A stretch of DNA of 64,000 nucleotides, taken from positions 620,001 through 684,000 of the forward strand of contig JAJIRX010000500.1 in assembly GCA_023853785.1 (NCBI GenBank), given 5' to 3'. Positions within the stretch are counted from its first letter, which is position 1; each line of letters opens with the position of its first letter. Origin of the DNA: Psilocybe azurescens (lineage: Eukaryota > Basidiomycota > Agaricomycetes > Agaricales > Agrocybaceae). The position numbers and the translations under genes were made by a program. Under the pieces are notes generated by a model, which was given only the letters and a program-made list of their open reading frames with translations, ran no database searches and had not been told where the DNA came from. Shown here in pieces: positions 27,792-38,758 of the stretch.

Positions 27792-28155
27792 GGAGAAGGA
27801 GATTATGATTGTGTTATTCTTGGCCGGATATATTTAGAGTTATGTGTGTGACAAGCATTGGTTGGACCAAGCCAGCATACTGACATCTACTCTCTCCCTA
27901 ACACATGCCTTCACGAACGATTCCGCACAGTAACAGGATGTGCCTTCATTTGATGTTGAGCTTGCTTGGATCGAACAGTCATGCGCTTGTGGCGAGTCTA
28001 GGATTGGCACCACAGATACTATATTTGGTGAACTAAACTGAAACGTTCTCTTAACTGAATCTGGGTTCTTAGAGTCTTGACTATCAACTCGAACTCTCTC
28101 CACCACCATTTCCCTCCTTGTCTCGTCCCTATTCTTGCTTCTCGGTTATCCAACC
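27792..28155. promoter_or_regulatory. Shared upstream region of PSMG4 and GRF gene A
   Basis: The two genes diverge from this 364 bp gap, so it should contain both promoters. The last 60 bases before the GRF start are CT-rich on the plus strand. No other feature is visible. Confidence 0.4.
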
Positions 28156-29254
28156 ATGGAGCATAACGACGAACCTCCGAAATGTGCCCACAATCTTCCT
28201 GCCAGGTTGTACACGTCTTATAAAGAGCCACACGTTGGCCGGTACGTATGGCAGGCCGAAATAACTATATCTGGAAAGCCCCTGATTTTGTGCGGGTAAC
28301 TGATCGATATCCGTGGTTCCTCCAGTGAATTTTATCGCTGCCCGAAGACCATAGGCGATCAACAGTGCAAGTTCTTTGGTAAATACAACATTCACTCGTA
28401 CTCGTAATCAGACCTTTTTAAACTTATTTGCACTAGCTTGGGTGGACGGTGGCAAAGAGTCGCCGGAGACTCATACAACTGCCATCTACCCCCGTATCTA
28501 CTGCACGGCCTTCCAACCAGAGGCACTCAGACCCTCTATCCACTCCAACCCCCGTCAAAAGAAATGGCTCGGATATTGATAACGACTGTAAATACAAAAG
28601 GACACGGACCAGTATATTTAGGTCCCCGGTATCCTCGTCTCCGCCGTTAGTCGTCGTCAAAAACATTTTAAATTCCCTCTTATTAAACTCGTTTAGATAC
28701 ACCAGCAAAGAAAACGCCGACTCAAACTGGGGAGGTTGGGGGTCCGGCTGGCCCCCTCCGAGTACGCCTCCAAAGACAAACAATATCCCTTCCAATATTC
28801 CCACCAGCCCATGGGCCACATATATATCTGGTGGAGCTCAAGTGTGCCATTTGTTGTCATAATTTTCTTCTCACTCTTAAATGCGCAACCTTATCCGACA
28901 GGGTAATATGTCAGGGGGTCCCAGCAGCTCCCAGGAAACTTTGAAGGATGAAAGTGTTCAGCCTACTTTGACGCCCGAATTAATTGGTGACATGATCCGT
29001 CGACTTCAAGCTGCTCCTGAGTACATCCAGAAACTTGACAGGAAGAGGAATGCCGCAGAAAAAAAGCCGTGACGCCAAAAATTCGAAGATGATCAGTCTT
29101 CAAGAACAAGTTAATAGTCTGGAAAATGAAGTCCAAAAGTTTGTGACTTTTTTCTGTGCCAGTGTTTCAACATTGACTTTACTTTCTTGTTAGACTGAAA
29201 GCAAGAGAGAAGCAACTCGAAGAGGTCATCGCTGCGTATGAGGCCGACGTCTGA
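28156..29254 (+). CDS. GRF-type zinc-finger protein with C-terminal coiled coil, paralogue A
   Basis: GRF fingers bind single-stranded DNA or RNA in other proteins; the role here is unknown. Exon 1 (28156-28241) and exon 2 (28326-28378) encode KCAHNLPARLYTSYKEP, then VGREFYRCPK and QQCKFF, the C-x-H..C..C pattern with GR.FY.CP. Exon 3 starts at 28437 (AWVD) and becomes Ser/Thr/Pro-rich (STPTPVKRNGSDIDND). A frame break lies between about 28437 and 28500. The C-terminal part has DMIRRLQAAPEYIQKLDRKR and a coiled coil, then LKAREKQLEEVIAAYEADV. The A7 at 29059-29065 is one base long relative to the paralogues. Gene structure and sequence match B and C downstream. Confidence 0.65.
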
Positions 29255-29948
29255 AAGGGCCTTTATTTCCCGAAGTCTGATGCTTGAACGCGATGGACAA
29301 TTCGCTCTCTCTCATTATGGTATACAGCCCCAGTCATGGCTTAATCACAAACTCTTACAACTGTATCCATATTTACTGAAAACGTTTAACTTTTGTCCCC
29401 TATAAAAATTGTACTACTTTATATTTCAAAGAGCTCTCCAGATCGATGATCTGACACGATATAGACATAAAACCGCACATGAAATATGTAACCAAACTAA
29501 ATTCAACCAGAGTCGTCTTCAACATGCTTCAACAGCATCGGGCGCTTCAGTGTTGGGGACGGAAATAGCCGGGAACTGGTGCTGGTACTGGTGACTAGTA
29601 ACTAGTTGTAACTTGTCACTTGACAAGTTGCAACCAAATTTGCTTTGAGGACCTCCGTCATGGTCATGAGCCACTGTTTGTGGCTACATAAACGTCTCTC
29701 CTTGGTACCCGTCGCTCAACTGCCCCAGCTGACGAGAACAGGGATTCTTCTCACATAAACTGGCTGTTTTTGTGCCGTTCCGACAGTCTTGACTCATGCC
29801 GTTAAGTTCAATTGTTCACACTAAATCCCCCGGCGGTTCCACAAGCGATATTTCCAAGTTTCTGGAGACCTGACTTTTTGAAGTTCTCTGAGAAACACTC
29901 GAGTTGTCTACTTTTCTCCGATTGCTATTATACTATCGTAACTTCGTC
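29255..29948. other. Spacer between GRF paralogues A and B
   Basis: The spacer holds no supported gene. It contains a purine/pyrimidine-patterned stretch of CTGGT words (about 29570-29595) and directly after it a near-perfect inverted repeat at 29605-29634. The 3' part should be the promoter of paralogue B. Confidence 0.4.
29605..29634. repeat. 30 bp inverted repeat, 14 bp arms with a 2-base centre
   Basis: Arm 29605-29618 (GTTGTAACTTGTCA) pairs with 29621-29634 (TGACAAGTTGCAAC) with one mismatch, leaving CT at the centre. It lies about 315 bp before the start of GRF paralogue B. It could be a dimeric protein-binding site or a hairpin. No flanking duplication or ORF suggests a transposon end. 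Confidence 0.6.
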
Positions 29949-30927
29949 ATGGACAATAACTCTGATGCATTCCCCGATTGCACTGGACACGGTCTTCCCG
30001 CTCGATTATGGTGGACCAAAAACAACCGCCTCGGTGTGTTAATGATCTCGAAGATCATATCGGAAATGTTCACTAACCGTAAAGCCCATATTTTTAGTCA
30101 GTTTTATCGATGCTCCAAGCCAATAGGCCAACAATGCAAATTCTTCGGTCAGTCTTAACACGCAATCTTATCACGAACTTCTTACTCATATGCAATCCAT
30201 CTCGTGTTAGCTTGGGTCACTCCTGAAGAGTCTATACTCTCACAGGCAAACGTATTACCTCCTACCCCCGACTCTGCGAGGCCTTCCGGTCAAAATTATC
30301 CAGTGTCCCCTTCCACACCTACTCCAGCCCCTAGGAATATATCGACCGCGAATGCGGTTCTTCAGCGTAATTTTTTCCATTTAGATGCTACTTCAGGATC
30401 TGGTATCAACGGGGTTCCGAAAACGCCTGCTGCAGGGCCAGAGTATTCGAACAATTCGAAGTACGGGTTTCGAAGCCTCATAGGTTTAACAGGGACCTGT
30501 AGTCAACCGAATGACATGCCAGTGCGTTACAACACTTCTATTTGGTTGTCTGTGGTGTGTCCTCAAGCGTGTTTTTGAAAATCATAGTTGCATGACAACA
30601 TGGTCGTTCCAAGCAGTACACAAACTTCACAAGATGATGGTTTCCAGGAGCCATCATCTGATTTAGTTTCTAATATGATTCGTCAGCTCGGAACTCTGCC
30701 TGAGTATGTCATGAAATTGAAAAGGCAGAAAGTGGCTGCAGACAGAAGTCGCGAAGCGAAGAACACGGCGATAATAAGCCTCCAAGATCAAGTCAACAGG
30801 TTAGAGGCCGAAGTTGTAAGGTGTGTGATGGCTCTTTTAACCTCCTATCAAGGCTAACTTGAAAGCTTAAAGACTCAAAGCTCGAGAGCAAGAACTTGAA
30901 GCGATCGTCGCTACGTTCGAAGACTGA
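29949..30927 (+). CDS. GRF-type zinc-finger protein with C-terminal coiled coil, paralogue B
   Basis: The finger reads DCTGHGLPARLWWTK, then QFYRCSKPIGQQCKFF, and continues AWVTPEE across the same intron position as in A and C. The first exon ends one base out of phase; adding an A to the A5 at 30018-30022 gives TKKQPPRQFYRC, aligning with A and C. The middle is Ser/Thr/Pro-rich (PSTPTPAPRNISTANA). After an intron with GTGCGT donor near 30521, the tail gives NMIRQLGTLPEYVMKLKRQK, SREAKNTAIISLQDQVNRLE, an intron, then LKAREQELEAIVATFED. The tail needs no correction, which helps to set the frame in A and C. Function unknown. Confidence 0.65.
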
Positions 30928-31420
30928 GCATATTATGGCCACAAATATTTCCAGGATACATAACTTCTTGTGTACGCCTTTGGGCTTCTCGCCCTTCCTG
31001 TATGTAGGCTGTAGCACCTACTTAGTCCTCGATTACTTATTTGAATAGTCTTGCATCTTTTCTCTGAATCAACTCTTGCTTGGGGATCTGCAGGGCAAGC
31101 TTATATATCTGTATGTTTCTCGCACATTGCCGTAGATCATTCAAGGTTCGTTGCGACTCGCTGCTAATCTTTCAGGAACTTTTAGTTCAAAAATTCTTCT
31201 CGTCTGAAGCAATGCTGACTTTTCTGACTATTGTCATTGATCCCAACATCAACGCGTCAACGCGCCAATGCCAAACCTGGTCACGCCCCTGAGGCCTGAG
31301 AGCTGAGCGTTAAGCGTTATCAAGGTCTGATTTGGACTGCCATCTTCTCTCACACTACAACTTGCAAGCTTGTAAGCGCATAGTGTCTACTACCTTTTCA
31401 GCCACTCAGATACATATATC
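30928..31420. other. Spacer between GRF paralogues B and C
   Basis: No supported gene. Two TCAACGCG words lie in tandem at about 31254-31269, the first overlapping an ACGCGT box of the kind bound by MBF in cell-cycle genes. They are about 150 bp upstream of paralogue C, so a promoter role is possible but unproven. Confidence 0.35.
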
Positions 31421-32522
31421 ATGAATAACTGTCCGGTTCACGGCCTTCCATTACAAACCCGCCATTCGAAACAGGCACCGTTCCGGTATATTACCCTGTG
31501 CCTGCGAAATCCATTAATGAGCGGATGCTAATCAGTACTCCCTTTCTTAGCAAATACTACCAATGCCCTGAAACCGAGAATAATCAATGCAAATATACTG
31601 GTACTGTGCAATGTGATCTCACTGCACTGATGAATCTCGTATCGACCATCTACTCGCGCAGCTTGGGTGCCAGATGAACCTGCAGGTTCTGCCACGTTAT
31701 CTCAAGGTTCCAATGTGCCTTCTACACCGAGCTCTCAGCCCAAGGCATCTTCTCAACCGTATCCAGAAGCGTCATCGACACCCAAAAGAAATATTTCTGC
31801 CATCGACGACGATGAATACCAGAAAGGAGTTCTTTGTAGCCAAAAGCGACTGAAAATTATACAAGACACCCTGGCTGGTTCATCGACCGGCGAATATTCA
31901 ACACCAACTGATAGCTCACAAAATAGTAAACTTAAGCCAACTGTTGGAATTCCCAGTATCAATTATGACAACCCCTTAAAAAACGGGGGCGAGGAATTGA
32001 AATCTCCTCCACCGTCAACACCGCCCAGGAGACCTGAGCCTGCGGCGCGTAACGACAACGAAAATCCTTTCCAAGACGTTTCCTCTGCTCTTGGAGAACA
32101 CGACATGACGGTGCGTCTGTTCCATCCAGATATTTCTTATTGTTCATCTACAATTCTTGAAATACTATAAGACTCAAAGTCGCAATGGTCCCTCAGCCAC
32201 ACCGGTGCAGGAAACACCGCAGGATGAATCCTCCGATTCAATCGCCGAAACAGTTTCTGACATGATTCGTCGACTTGAAACCCTGCCAGATTATATCAGA
32301 AAATTTGAAGGAAGGAAAATTGCTGCAGAAAAAGTCGCGACGCGAAAAACACGAAGATGATTAATCTTCAGAATCAAGTCCGGACTCTTGAACTCGAAGT
32401 TGAGAGGTGTGTATTCCGATCAATGTAAAGTTGCTACGAAGATGCTGATCATGACCACTTCCAGATTGAAGGCACGCGAAAAGGAGCTGGAAGATGTTAT
32501 CGCAGCCTATGAACAACATTGA
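31421..32522 (+). CDS. GRF-type zinc-finger protein with C-terminal coiled coil, paralogue C
   Basis: Exon 1 (31421-31485) encodes NCPVHGLPLQTRHSKQAP and ends with a split Arg codon as in A. Exon 2 gives KYYQCPETENNQCKYT, and exon 3 starts AWVPDEPAGS. The finger's second half keeps both cysteines but has Tyr-Tyr for Phe-Tyr, and YT for FF. The Ser/Pro-rich middle is longest here (EASSTPKRNISAIDDDEYQK). The tail gives DMIRRLETLPDYIRKFEGRK, a coiled coil, then LKAREKELEDVIAAYEQH. One base is missing in the A5 at 32329-32333. The exon pattern shared with A and B shows tandem duplication. Confidence 0.65.
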
Positions 32523-33260
32523 TCAGCTTGTTCTGATCGAATTTTTCGTAAATGTACGAAATGTATATATTTATTTGTGACTAATCTTTGCGTCCCTTTT
32601 TTTCTACTGTTTCCAAGTTTATCTTCAGTTACATCTATTAGAAAGTTACTAACCCTAGCGGCATCCTCCTTTGCTGCCGCTTTGCTCTCTTGCAATTGAT
32701 TGGTGGATGTATCCATGCATTCCCTGGAAACAGCCATTTCATAAGCATCTTACACATGTCCATACCGTACGCAATCGTCATTCTCAGTGTGAATGTATGA
32801 CTAGGGTGGATGACAAGTAATGACGGGCTAGGAAACGCGCTTCCGACCCAACGATTTACTGACCGTTCGGGATTCATTTTAGTTAAGCAGAAGAATGAAA
32901 GAGTTGAAAACCCATCCCTACTAGAAACAACGATGCCATGCCAATAGGTTATGTGTGTAACTTGGATCAATGGACTGTTAGGTGATATGCTTGTTCTATA
33001 AGCTTGTCCAATACTGCGATAGTTAAAAGATGGCTCTTCAGTGCAGCACCACGGCTGCCTGATTAACAAGCGCCCAACGACCCTGGGTGCACACCGAGAT
33101 CAGCGAGCATTTTGAAACAGGACCGACGAATTATGTAGCATTGCTGCGTGTTGGATTACTGTGTGGGGAAAAAAAGGCGCCCAGGGTAGACGGGGAGATT
33201 AACATCAAAGCTGAGTCGCTGCCATTCGCTCGCCTCAAAAACGTGGCGTCCGATATATAA
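32523..33260. other. Region without a confident gene
   Basis: On the minus strand a frame near 32740-32570 reads MAVSRECMDTSTNQLQESKA and then AAKEDAARVSNFLIDVTEDK. This looks coding in composition, but it has no recognised family and no clear splice sites. Nothing else is supported. Confidence 0.3.
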
Positions 33261-33812
33261 TCAGTCATATTTCGCTTGAAGTTGCTGCCCAAGGTAAATT
33301 GGTAGTAGACTCAAGTCCTTATGTTGCCAAATACTAACCTGCCCTGAGGCGGAACATAAGTATTTAATTACTATGTAACTTCCGCATCCGGGTGATCCAA
33401 TCGTACCGCGTGGCACATAAATGTGGCGCACCGGTACATATTGGATTGCACCAAAGAGGCGCCTGGAATTAGCCTGGAAACATATTATGAAGAGTGAATA
33501 TAGATATTTCATTGAGTACACTGAAGCTTGGTACAGCGGAAAAGTTTTTATTCCCCCATTTGATGTACCTGCGATCTCCTCAGTTTGTGGACCATCGTAG
33601 ATCTCAGGCTGTAGAAACTGTAGACATATTTCCTGCCAAAGAAAGTTTGCCTTCGTATTTGCCTTATCCAGCAAAGTCCGGAGATTGAGTGCGTTCACCT
33701 CGACCTTCGATCCTAGGAGGCTGAGCGGAAGTAACAACAGTGAGAGTAACAAACCATACGGAGACAGACAAAAGCAAACTTCCAACAGGACACGAGTGGG
33801 AGACACTGACAC
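33261..33812 (-). CDS. Weak hypothetical gene, possibly secreted or membrane-anchored
   Basis: The minus-strand frame from ATG 33812 starts with a hydrophobic run (LLLSLLLLPLSLLGS) that could be a signal peptide or anchor, then NLRTLLDKANTKANFLWQEI and CLQFLQPEIYDGPQTEEIA. A GTACAT donor after this last segment suggests an intron, so the literal ORF to 33261 is probably not the protein. No family is recognised. The opposite strand also has a hydrophilic ORF (33685-33891), so strand choice is uncertain. Confidence 0.28.
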   Translation of the reverse strand: MSVSPTRVLLEVCFCLSPYGLLLSLLLLPLSLLGSKVEVNALNLRTLLDKANTKANFLWQEICLQFLQPEIYDGPQTEEIAGTSNGGIKTFPLYQASVYSMKYLYSLFIICFQANSRRLFGAIQYVPVRHIYVPRGTIGSPGCGSYIVIKYLCSASGQVSIWQHKDLSLLPIYLGQQLQAKYD

Positions 33813-34062
33813 ATGTAGTGATGATACACGCCGCTTACAGGAGTCTGAGTCTTCGATTTCTCTGCAATGGCTGACAGAGTGGAAAAAATAGAACCAACCA
33901 AAGTTGATCAGACCGGCGACGTTTAGTGTTACTGTTCAACCTAAAGTCTAAGTGCCAGTGTACAATACATAGTTAAATTCTTCGATCACCAAGGTCGTCA
34001 AATTATGTGTGGCAGTTGTGGAGTCGTCGAGCTTTCGGTACGCATATCATTAGTTTTTAGAT

Positions 34063-34561
34063 CTCACAAATCATGATTATCAAGTACGGCAACGTCGTCG
34101 TCACTGAATAAGTAGGTGATTCTGACCCGTTGATCCATCATTCTTTGCCATGTAGGCCAAAGGGGCTTCAAGCGGATACTGGTCGCCTGTAAAACAAGTA
34201 AAAATATTACATACTGTCATACGTAGTGTGGCCAAATGACGACTTCGAGGTTGTTCGTCCGCAAACACTCAGGCCATAGTGTTTCAAGAAATGTATTACC
34301 AATCCTCCAAATAGATTTATAGAATCCTGTGTGACGCATTGAGGGGACCATAGATATCCGAATAAGTCGTGCATCTTTAAAGTCCTTACTGATGGGTGGA
34401 TGGTCGGGGTGAGGTTCGATAAAAATATAAGAAGGGATATATGCAACAAGCGTTGATATCAACCGAATGTTGGGTAAAATCAGGGAGAGATATGCCATAG
34501 AGTGTTCTTGAGATGCAGGAAAGGGATTGAGATTGTTGTACTGCGGAAGAAGGATGTCCAT
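34063..34561 (-). CDS. Hypothetical protein, two exons
   Basis: ATG 34561 opens MDILLPQYNNLNPFPASQEH. The first exon ends at VVIWPHY with a GTATGA donor near 34220. An acceptor TTTTACAG near 34185 leads to ATSIRLKPLWPTWQRMMDQR and the end FSDDDVAVLDNHDL. The splice restores a continuous frame of about 150 residues. No domain is recognised. The start is only 40 bp from the stop of the upstream conserved gene on the same strand, so the two could also be parts of one transcript. Confidence 0.42.
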
Positions 34562-34601
34562 GTTGTGAAACGAGAAAAGACAAGAAAAAAATAGCAGTCA
34601 G

Positions 34602-36360
34602 TTAACAAAAGAGTCTCCTCCACCACATGACGAATTTAGTCCACCAGCCTCCTTCCCAGGAATCGCCACGTTCTTTGGAACTAACCCACATAGAACCGGT
34701 CCCAAAGCGGACTTGCCTTCCCTCGACTCCGTCATCTTCCCCCCTCTTCGACGTCCACGTGTCGAGATGGAGACACTGGAAACCGAGGCAAGGGGCGTCG
34801 AGACACGAATGCGGGGAATAATTCAAGGAGCTGTAGGAGTTCGGGATTGGAGAGATCAGGAGATGTCCAGATTCGAAGATACTGTTCGTCAGCAACATCA
34901 AAGGTATCTTCTTCTTGCAAAAATGGGCTCGACGCTGTATCTCCATCTGCAGCCACAAGACTAGGAGGTTCTTCCCCATCCGTACCTGCAGAGCTAAGTA
35001 GCGATTCGGTGTTCGGTGAATGAGAGGCGGGCCCAAGGGTTCGAGACTGAGGGGCGTCTAAAAATGGATCGCTCGGAGCTCGAGCGCGTTTCGGCTGCAC
35101 AGTTGAAGCGGGGTCAAAGGTCTTCTGATGGGAAGGCGACGGCTGTGACTGCGCGCGAGAATGTAGTGCGGGGAGACTCAAATCTTTCCTGTGTCCATAA
35201 GAAGACGTCGAGATCTTTATAGAGGGCGTTTCTTCGAATGCAAGTACCTGATGATTCGAGTCAAAAAATAGTTCAGTTCATTGTACGGGAGAGACAAACC
35301 CCTTTAAGAAAATCTATCGCTTCGAGCATGAAGTCCTTCCCACTGTAAAATCGCGTGAGCCAAAAGGTTAGAGGAATGATATGGTTACTTACGCTGCTTC
35401 TTTGAATACGGCGTCATCAAATTCCCATTCAATGCGGAACCTTCCTGCGCCACCAAGATTCTCTGGAATGACCTGCAATCGCATTACGGCCCACAGGCTG
35501 TCAAGAACATCATTATAAATAAAAGTAATTTAATAGAAGATATATACGTACGCCTCGAAAAATGGTTTGGTGCCAGGCATACCTGTGTTGCACCAATTGC
35601 GCATAAAACGCTCTGTTCGTTCATAACGTTCTTTTCGAGAGCGAGGAAAATTTATCAGCTTACGAACGCATGACATCGGTGATAACATATTGACAGACCT
35701 TTCTGGGCAGACTTTGAACGAGGATCTGCTCTGGCATGGGGCATCAGGGAGCCACCTGGTGTAGTGGCGCTTAGATGGGCTTGAAACTCGGCATGTCTAC
35801 GTGCGTTTACAGAACGATGATATGCTGATCGTATGGAAGCTTGTAATCGGGAGAAAGGAGCACGCTGTGAAGGAGGGAGAGTGGCGAGAGTTTGTGTCAT
35901 AAGGCGGCCTGAGTTATCGTCCTGACAATAGTACCTAAAATTATGCAAGTAAGCTAATAACATATATTTAAGACACAGTATAAGAAACTCACCAGGCACG
36001 GCAGTATTCTGCAAAGGATTCGAGTTCACTCGGGGCTACTCCTAACGGTGTCGCTGATCTATTTCGACTACTTGGAGGAGGTGTCGGCCTGCCGCTCCGT
36101 GGACCCCTAGAGGAGCGTCCAGGAAACGAAGGTGAGGTGGGCGAGATTATACGGCTAACTGATCTCGGACTTGTGAGAGGAGGGGACATAGATACAGTCG
36201 AAGGAAGGTCATAGAGAAGAGTTTGCGAGTCATGATAGCTGCCCACGACTGATGTGGGCTTGAAGGAATTGTCCAAGTTGAGTGGAGATGGTGGTCGTCG
36301 TGGTCGTGGTGCCTGCAAGCGGTAGGAAGGCCCCGACATTGTGCCTGAAACTCGTGGCAA
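34602..36360 (-). CDS. Conserved-looking fungal protein of unknown function
   Basis: The start is ATG 36360 or the internal ATG at 36339 (MSGPSYRLQAPRPRRPP). The N-terminal third is Pro/Ser/Arg-rich and disordered. A compact region spread over small exons follows: ELESFAEYCRAW, YYCQDDNSGRLMTQTLATLP, ERYERTERFMRNWC, LWAVMRLQVIPENLGGAGRF, IEWEFDDAVFKEAA and GKDFMLEAIDFLKG. It has a folded, conserved look. A disordered Ser/Pro segment leads to the C-terminus WTKFVMWWRRLFC, rich in Trp. The C6 at 34739-34744 is one base long; removing it joins HVDVEEGEDDGVEGRQV to that end. I cannot name the family. Confidence 0.6.
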
Positions 36361-36757
36361 GCGGCGACGGTGTTAGATATCAGACGAAGAACCACCTGGG
36401 CTCTTTGTGGCCTGGTTGACAGTAGAAAATAGATATTTACAGCCAGCAACCTAGTGAAAGAGAGAAAGACTGCCTGGCGCAGACCAGCAGGTGTTGGCGA
36501 GGAAAAAAAGAGGCGGTGGTGAACGAAGGAGGTTGGTGAGCGGGATGTAGCCAGATTTAGACACCGGTCTGCGGTCTGTGGTCACCGTCACCCATATACA
36601 AGTCACAGTCAATTTTGTTTGGCTTCAAAACTCTTCCTTCAACCCATTACACTTTCTCAATCACTCTATCTCGCCTTCGACGCACTTTTGCTTCACTTCT
36701 TATCCGTCTTCCAGATGCCAGTGCCCACATTCTTGTTCACATGCTTTTATAGAACCA

Positions 36758-37937
36758 ATGCCCAATGTGCCGCACCCTCCGAATTTCCGAGGAAGGTTCC
36801 TGGTTGATTGCACTATACACCCACCCTCTCTTGCTATACGGCGTATTGTCTCTACCACCGGGAAGACTCACGTCTGCTGAATCGCGTCACTCTGAACCTC
36901 TTCGAATGGTTTGCGGTCTTATAAATCCGATTCATCTGCTATGTTGCTTTACCCCTCTGTTCAAGTGGATCCCTGTACATTTGAACGTCTCGGCCCACGT
37001 CCATTATTCGCCGAAGACACTCAGGACTCGCCCCACAAGTATCCGACAACGTTTTTCTCCTGTCATTCTTGCATGCTCTCTCTGCTCTCTATTCGCTTAT
37101 CATCGACGTTGGTAGTTCGGCATTGGGTTAACTGTGAAACGCTTGAGAGTGGCGTATACGGGACCAATCTGTACCCTGTTTCCGTCATGTTTTCAGACCA
37201 GCTCATCCCCGACCCTGCGGTGGTGTATACTAAAGACGTTGCGCCGATTGTACATATCTCTCTTAGAGATGACAGGTATGGCGCAGATCAGACAGCAAGT
37301 ATCAATATGTTATCATGCATTCACAAGTGACACGTATGCCTGCGATTATCTTTTCTCTAGAAAACATGCAGCCACGCTGTCTTTTGACTACTACACCTTT
37401 GTGTCGACATCGAAATACCATTTTTACTGTTGGCCTGAAATTGATGCTGTCTATCAATCTTTTCATTAGAATTGTCCCATCCATCAGACGTATCCCGCTT
37501 TTGGCAAGTTTGGTGATAGACCTCAACTAATGTCAGCTCCCTAATCGTAGGCAGACACGGAGTTCCGATGAAAGACAAGCATCAGGATCCAAAATTCGAG
37601 CCGAACATTCGGCTTCCGGTTTCTGACTATGGATATCTAAGGTCAGTAAGTAGCCTAGTAAAAGTCAATCTTATCCGAACTTATCTATTCGCATCAAGGA
37701 ACAATTCATTTATGATTATAGCGCTGTAGCGTAACTCCCCTTCAAGGTGCTCTTAATTGTGCCGGCGGAAAACAAGTGACCACTTGGCACTCAGGAAACT
37801 CCCATGATGCTATTCGTCATTTACATGCAGACCCTCACAACACAAACGGACAGGATTCCATCCAGGGCATCCCTTCCAAAGTCGAATTCAGCGATGCATC
37901 AGAACTTGTCACGGGCGGTCTCAGTAACCCTCAGTAA
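36758..37937 (+). CDS. Hypothetical multi-exon gene, boundaries uncertain
   Basis: Several stretches look like exons. MPNVPHPPNFRGRFLVDC starts at 36758. A 57 bp intron from GTTTGC (about 36909) to TTCAAG leads into DPCTFERLGPRPLFAEDTQD. At the 3' end, GVPMKDKHQDPKFEPNIRLP and VSDYGYLRS precede a perfect GTAAGT donor (37647) and an acceptor ATTATAG. The last exon then reads RCSVTPLQGALNCAGGKQVT and ends LVTGGLSNPQ at 37937. The middle is not resolved and may contain a frame break. No family recognised. The two cysteines in the last exon do not make a known finger. Confidence 0.35.
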
Positions 37938-38758
37938 TGCTTTATCCAACTCGAAGTAACTCCTTTTGTTACACTGTCAATGGTTGGCGCGCTTATGGCA
38001 CATGGTTGCAGTTAAGTTCTATTTTTGTATATGCGTCTTCTTCACTTGTTCAGCTTACGAATATTGCATCGATGCGCAGTACCCGTTCAACTCGTCGCTT
38101 CTCGGGTGACAATCTTTTGGGAGACTACTCCCAAACTTGCACAATGTGCTCCCATCACTTTAAGTGCACTTTCTGAAGTCGATCAGGCACACCCATTTTT
38201 ATACGCAGAAGGATTATAAAGACGTTTATTCGATTGATATCAGTGTCGCAATGAAACGGTTTTCGACGGCATCCGGGGATGTCATACAAGCCTGATATAC
38301 TAATATGAAGCTGCCAGTACTTCAGACAACACATACGAACTACCCAGGAAGGGATATACCGTCCATATCCCTTCATATTGAAATCAGTGCAGCAGCTGGC
38401 GAATGGATAAAAAAGAGAGAGAATTTAGGCGATATGGGCACGCCCGCAATCTGCTGACGCGTGATCAAAATATAGCCATGTGTGCATCTTTTGAGGTTTT
38501 AAAAACACTCAATCGTGCGGTCTCAATGCCGTCATTCTTCTTCTCGGATGGCGCCGTGAAGAGTGTCTGTGACCATTTGTTGAGAGGTGATATCTGTGTG
38601 AGGTGCCAACAGTCTTTGATCAAGATGTTATAGACTTGAACCATAGTTCTCCGCTCCATCAAATACAGGCACAATTGGCTCGCTTGCAAGAAAATGAAAA
38701 CTGAAATTCAGCTCTATATAATTTACTTCTGTAGATGAAATACCACCGAAGCTATAGG
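37938..38758. other. Region without a confident gene
   Basis: Only short frames lie on either strand, for example 38403-38633 on the plus strand, which contains a Cys pair (GDICVRCQQ). None has supporting splice sites or a recognised motif. I see no RNA gene or repeat. Confidence 0.35.

Noticed and set aside
29605..29634. Inverted repeat as a transposon end or a rho-independent terminator
   Set aside because: There is only one copy and no ORF between paired copies, and rho-independent termination does not apply to a nuclear fungal gene.
28156..32522. GRF array as a defence island, toxin system or transposon
   Set aside because: No enzymatic, transposase, toxin or membrane-effector domain lies nearby, there are no terminal repeats or target duplications, and the genes have normal fungal introns.
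33261..33812. A 183-residue single-exon secreted protein
   Set aside because: A good donor site lies inside the ORF after PQTEEIA and the downstream half changes character, so the literal ORF is unlikely to be the product. It is kept only as a weak candidate.
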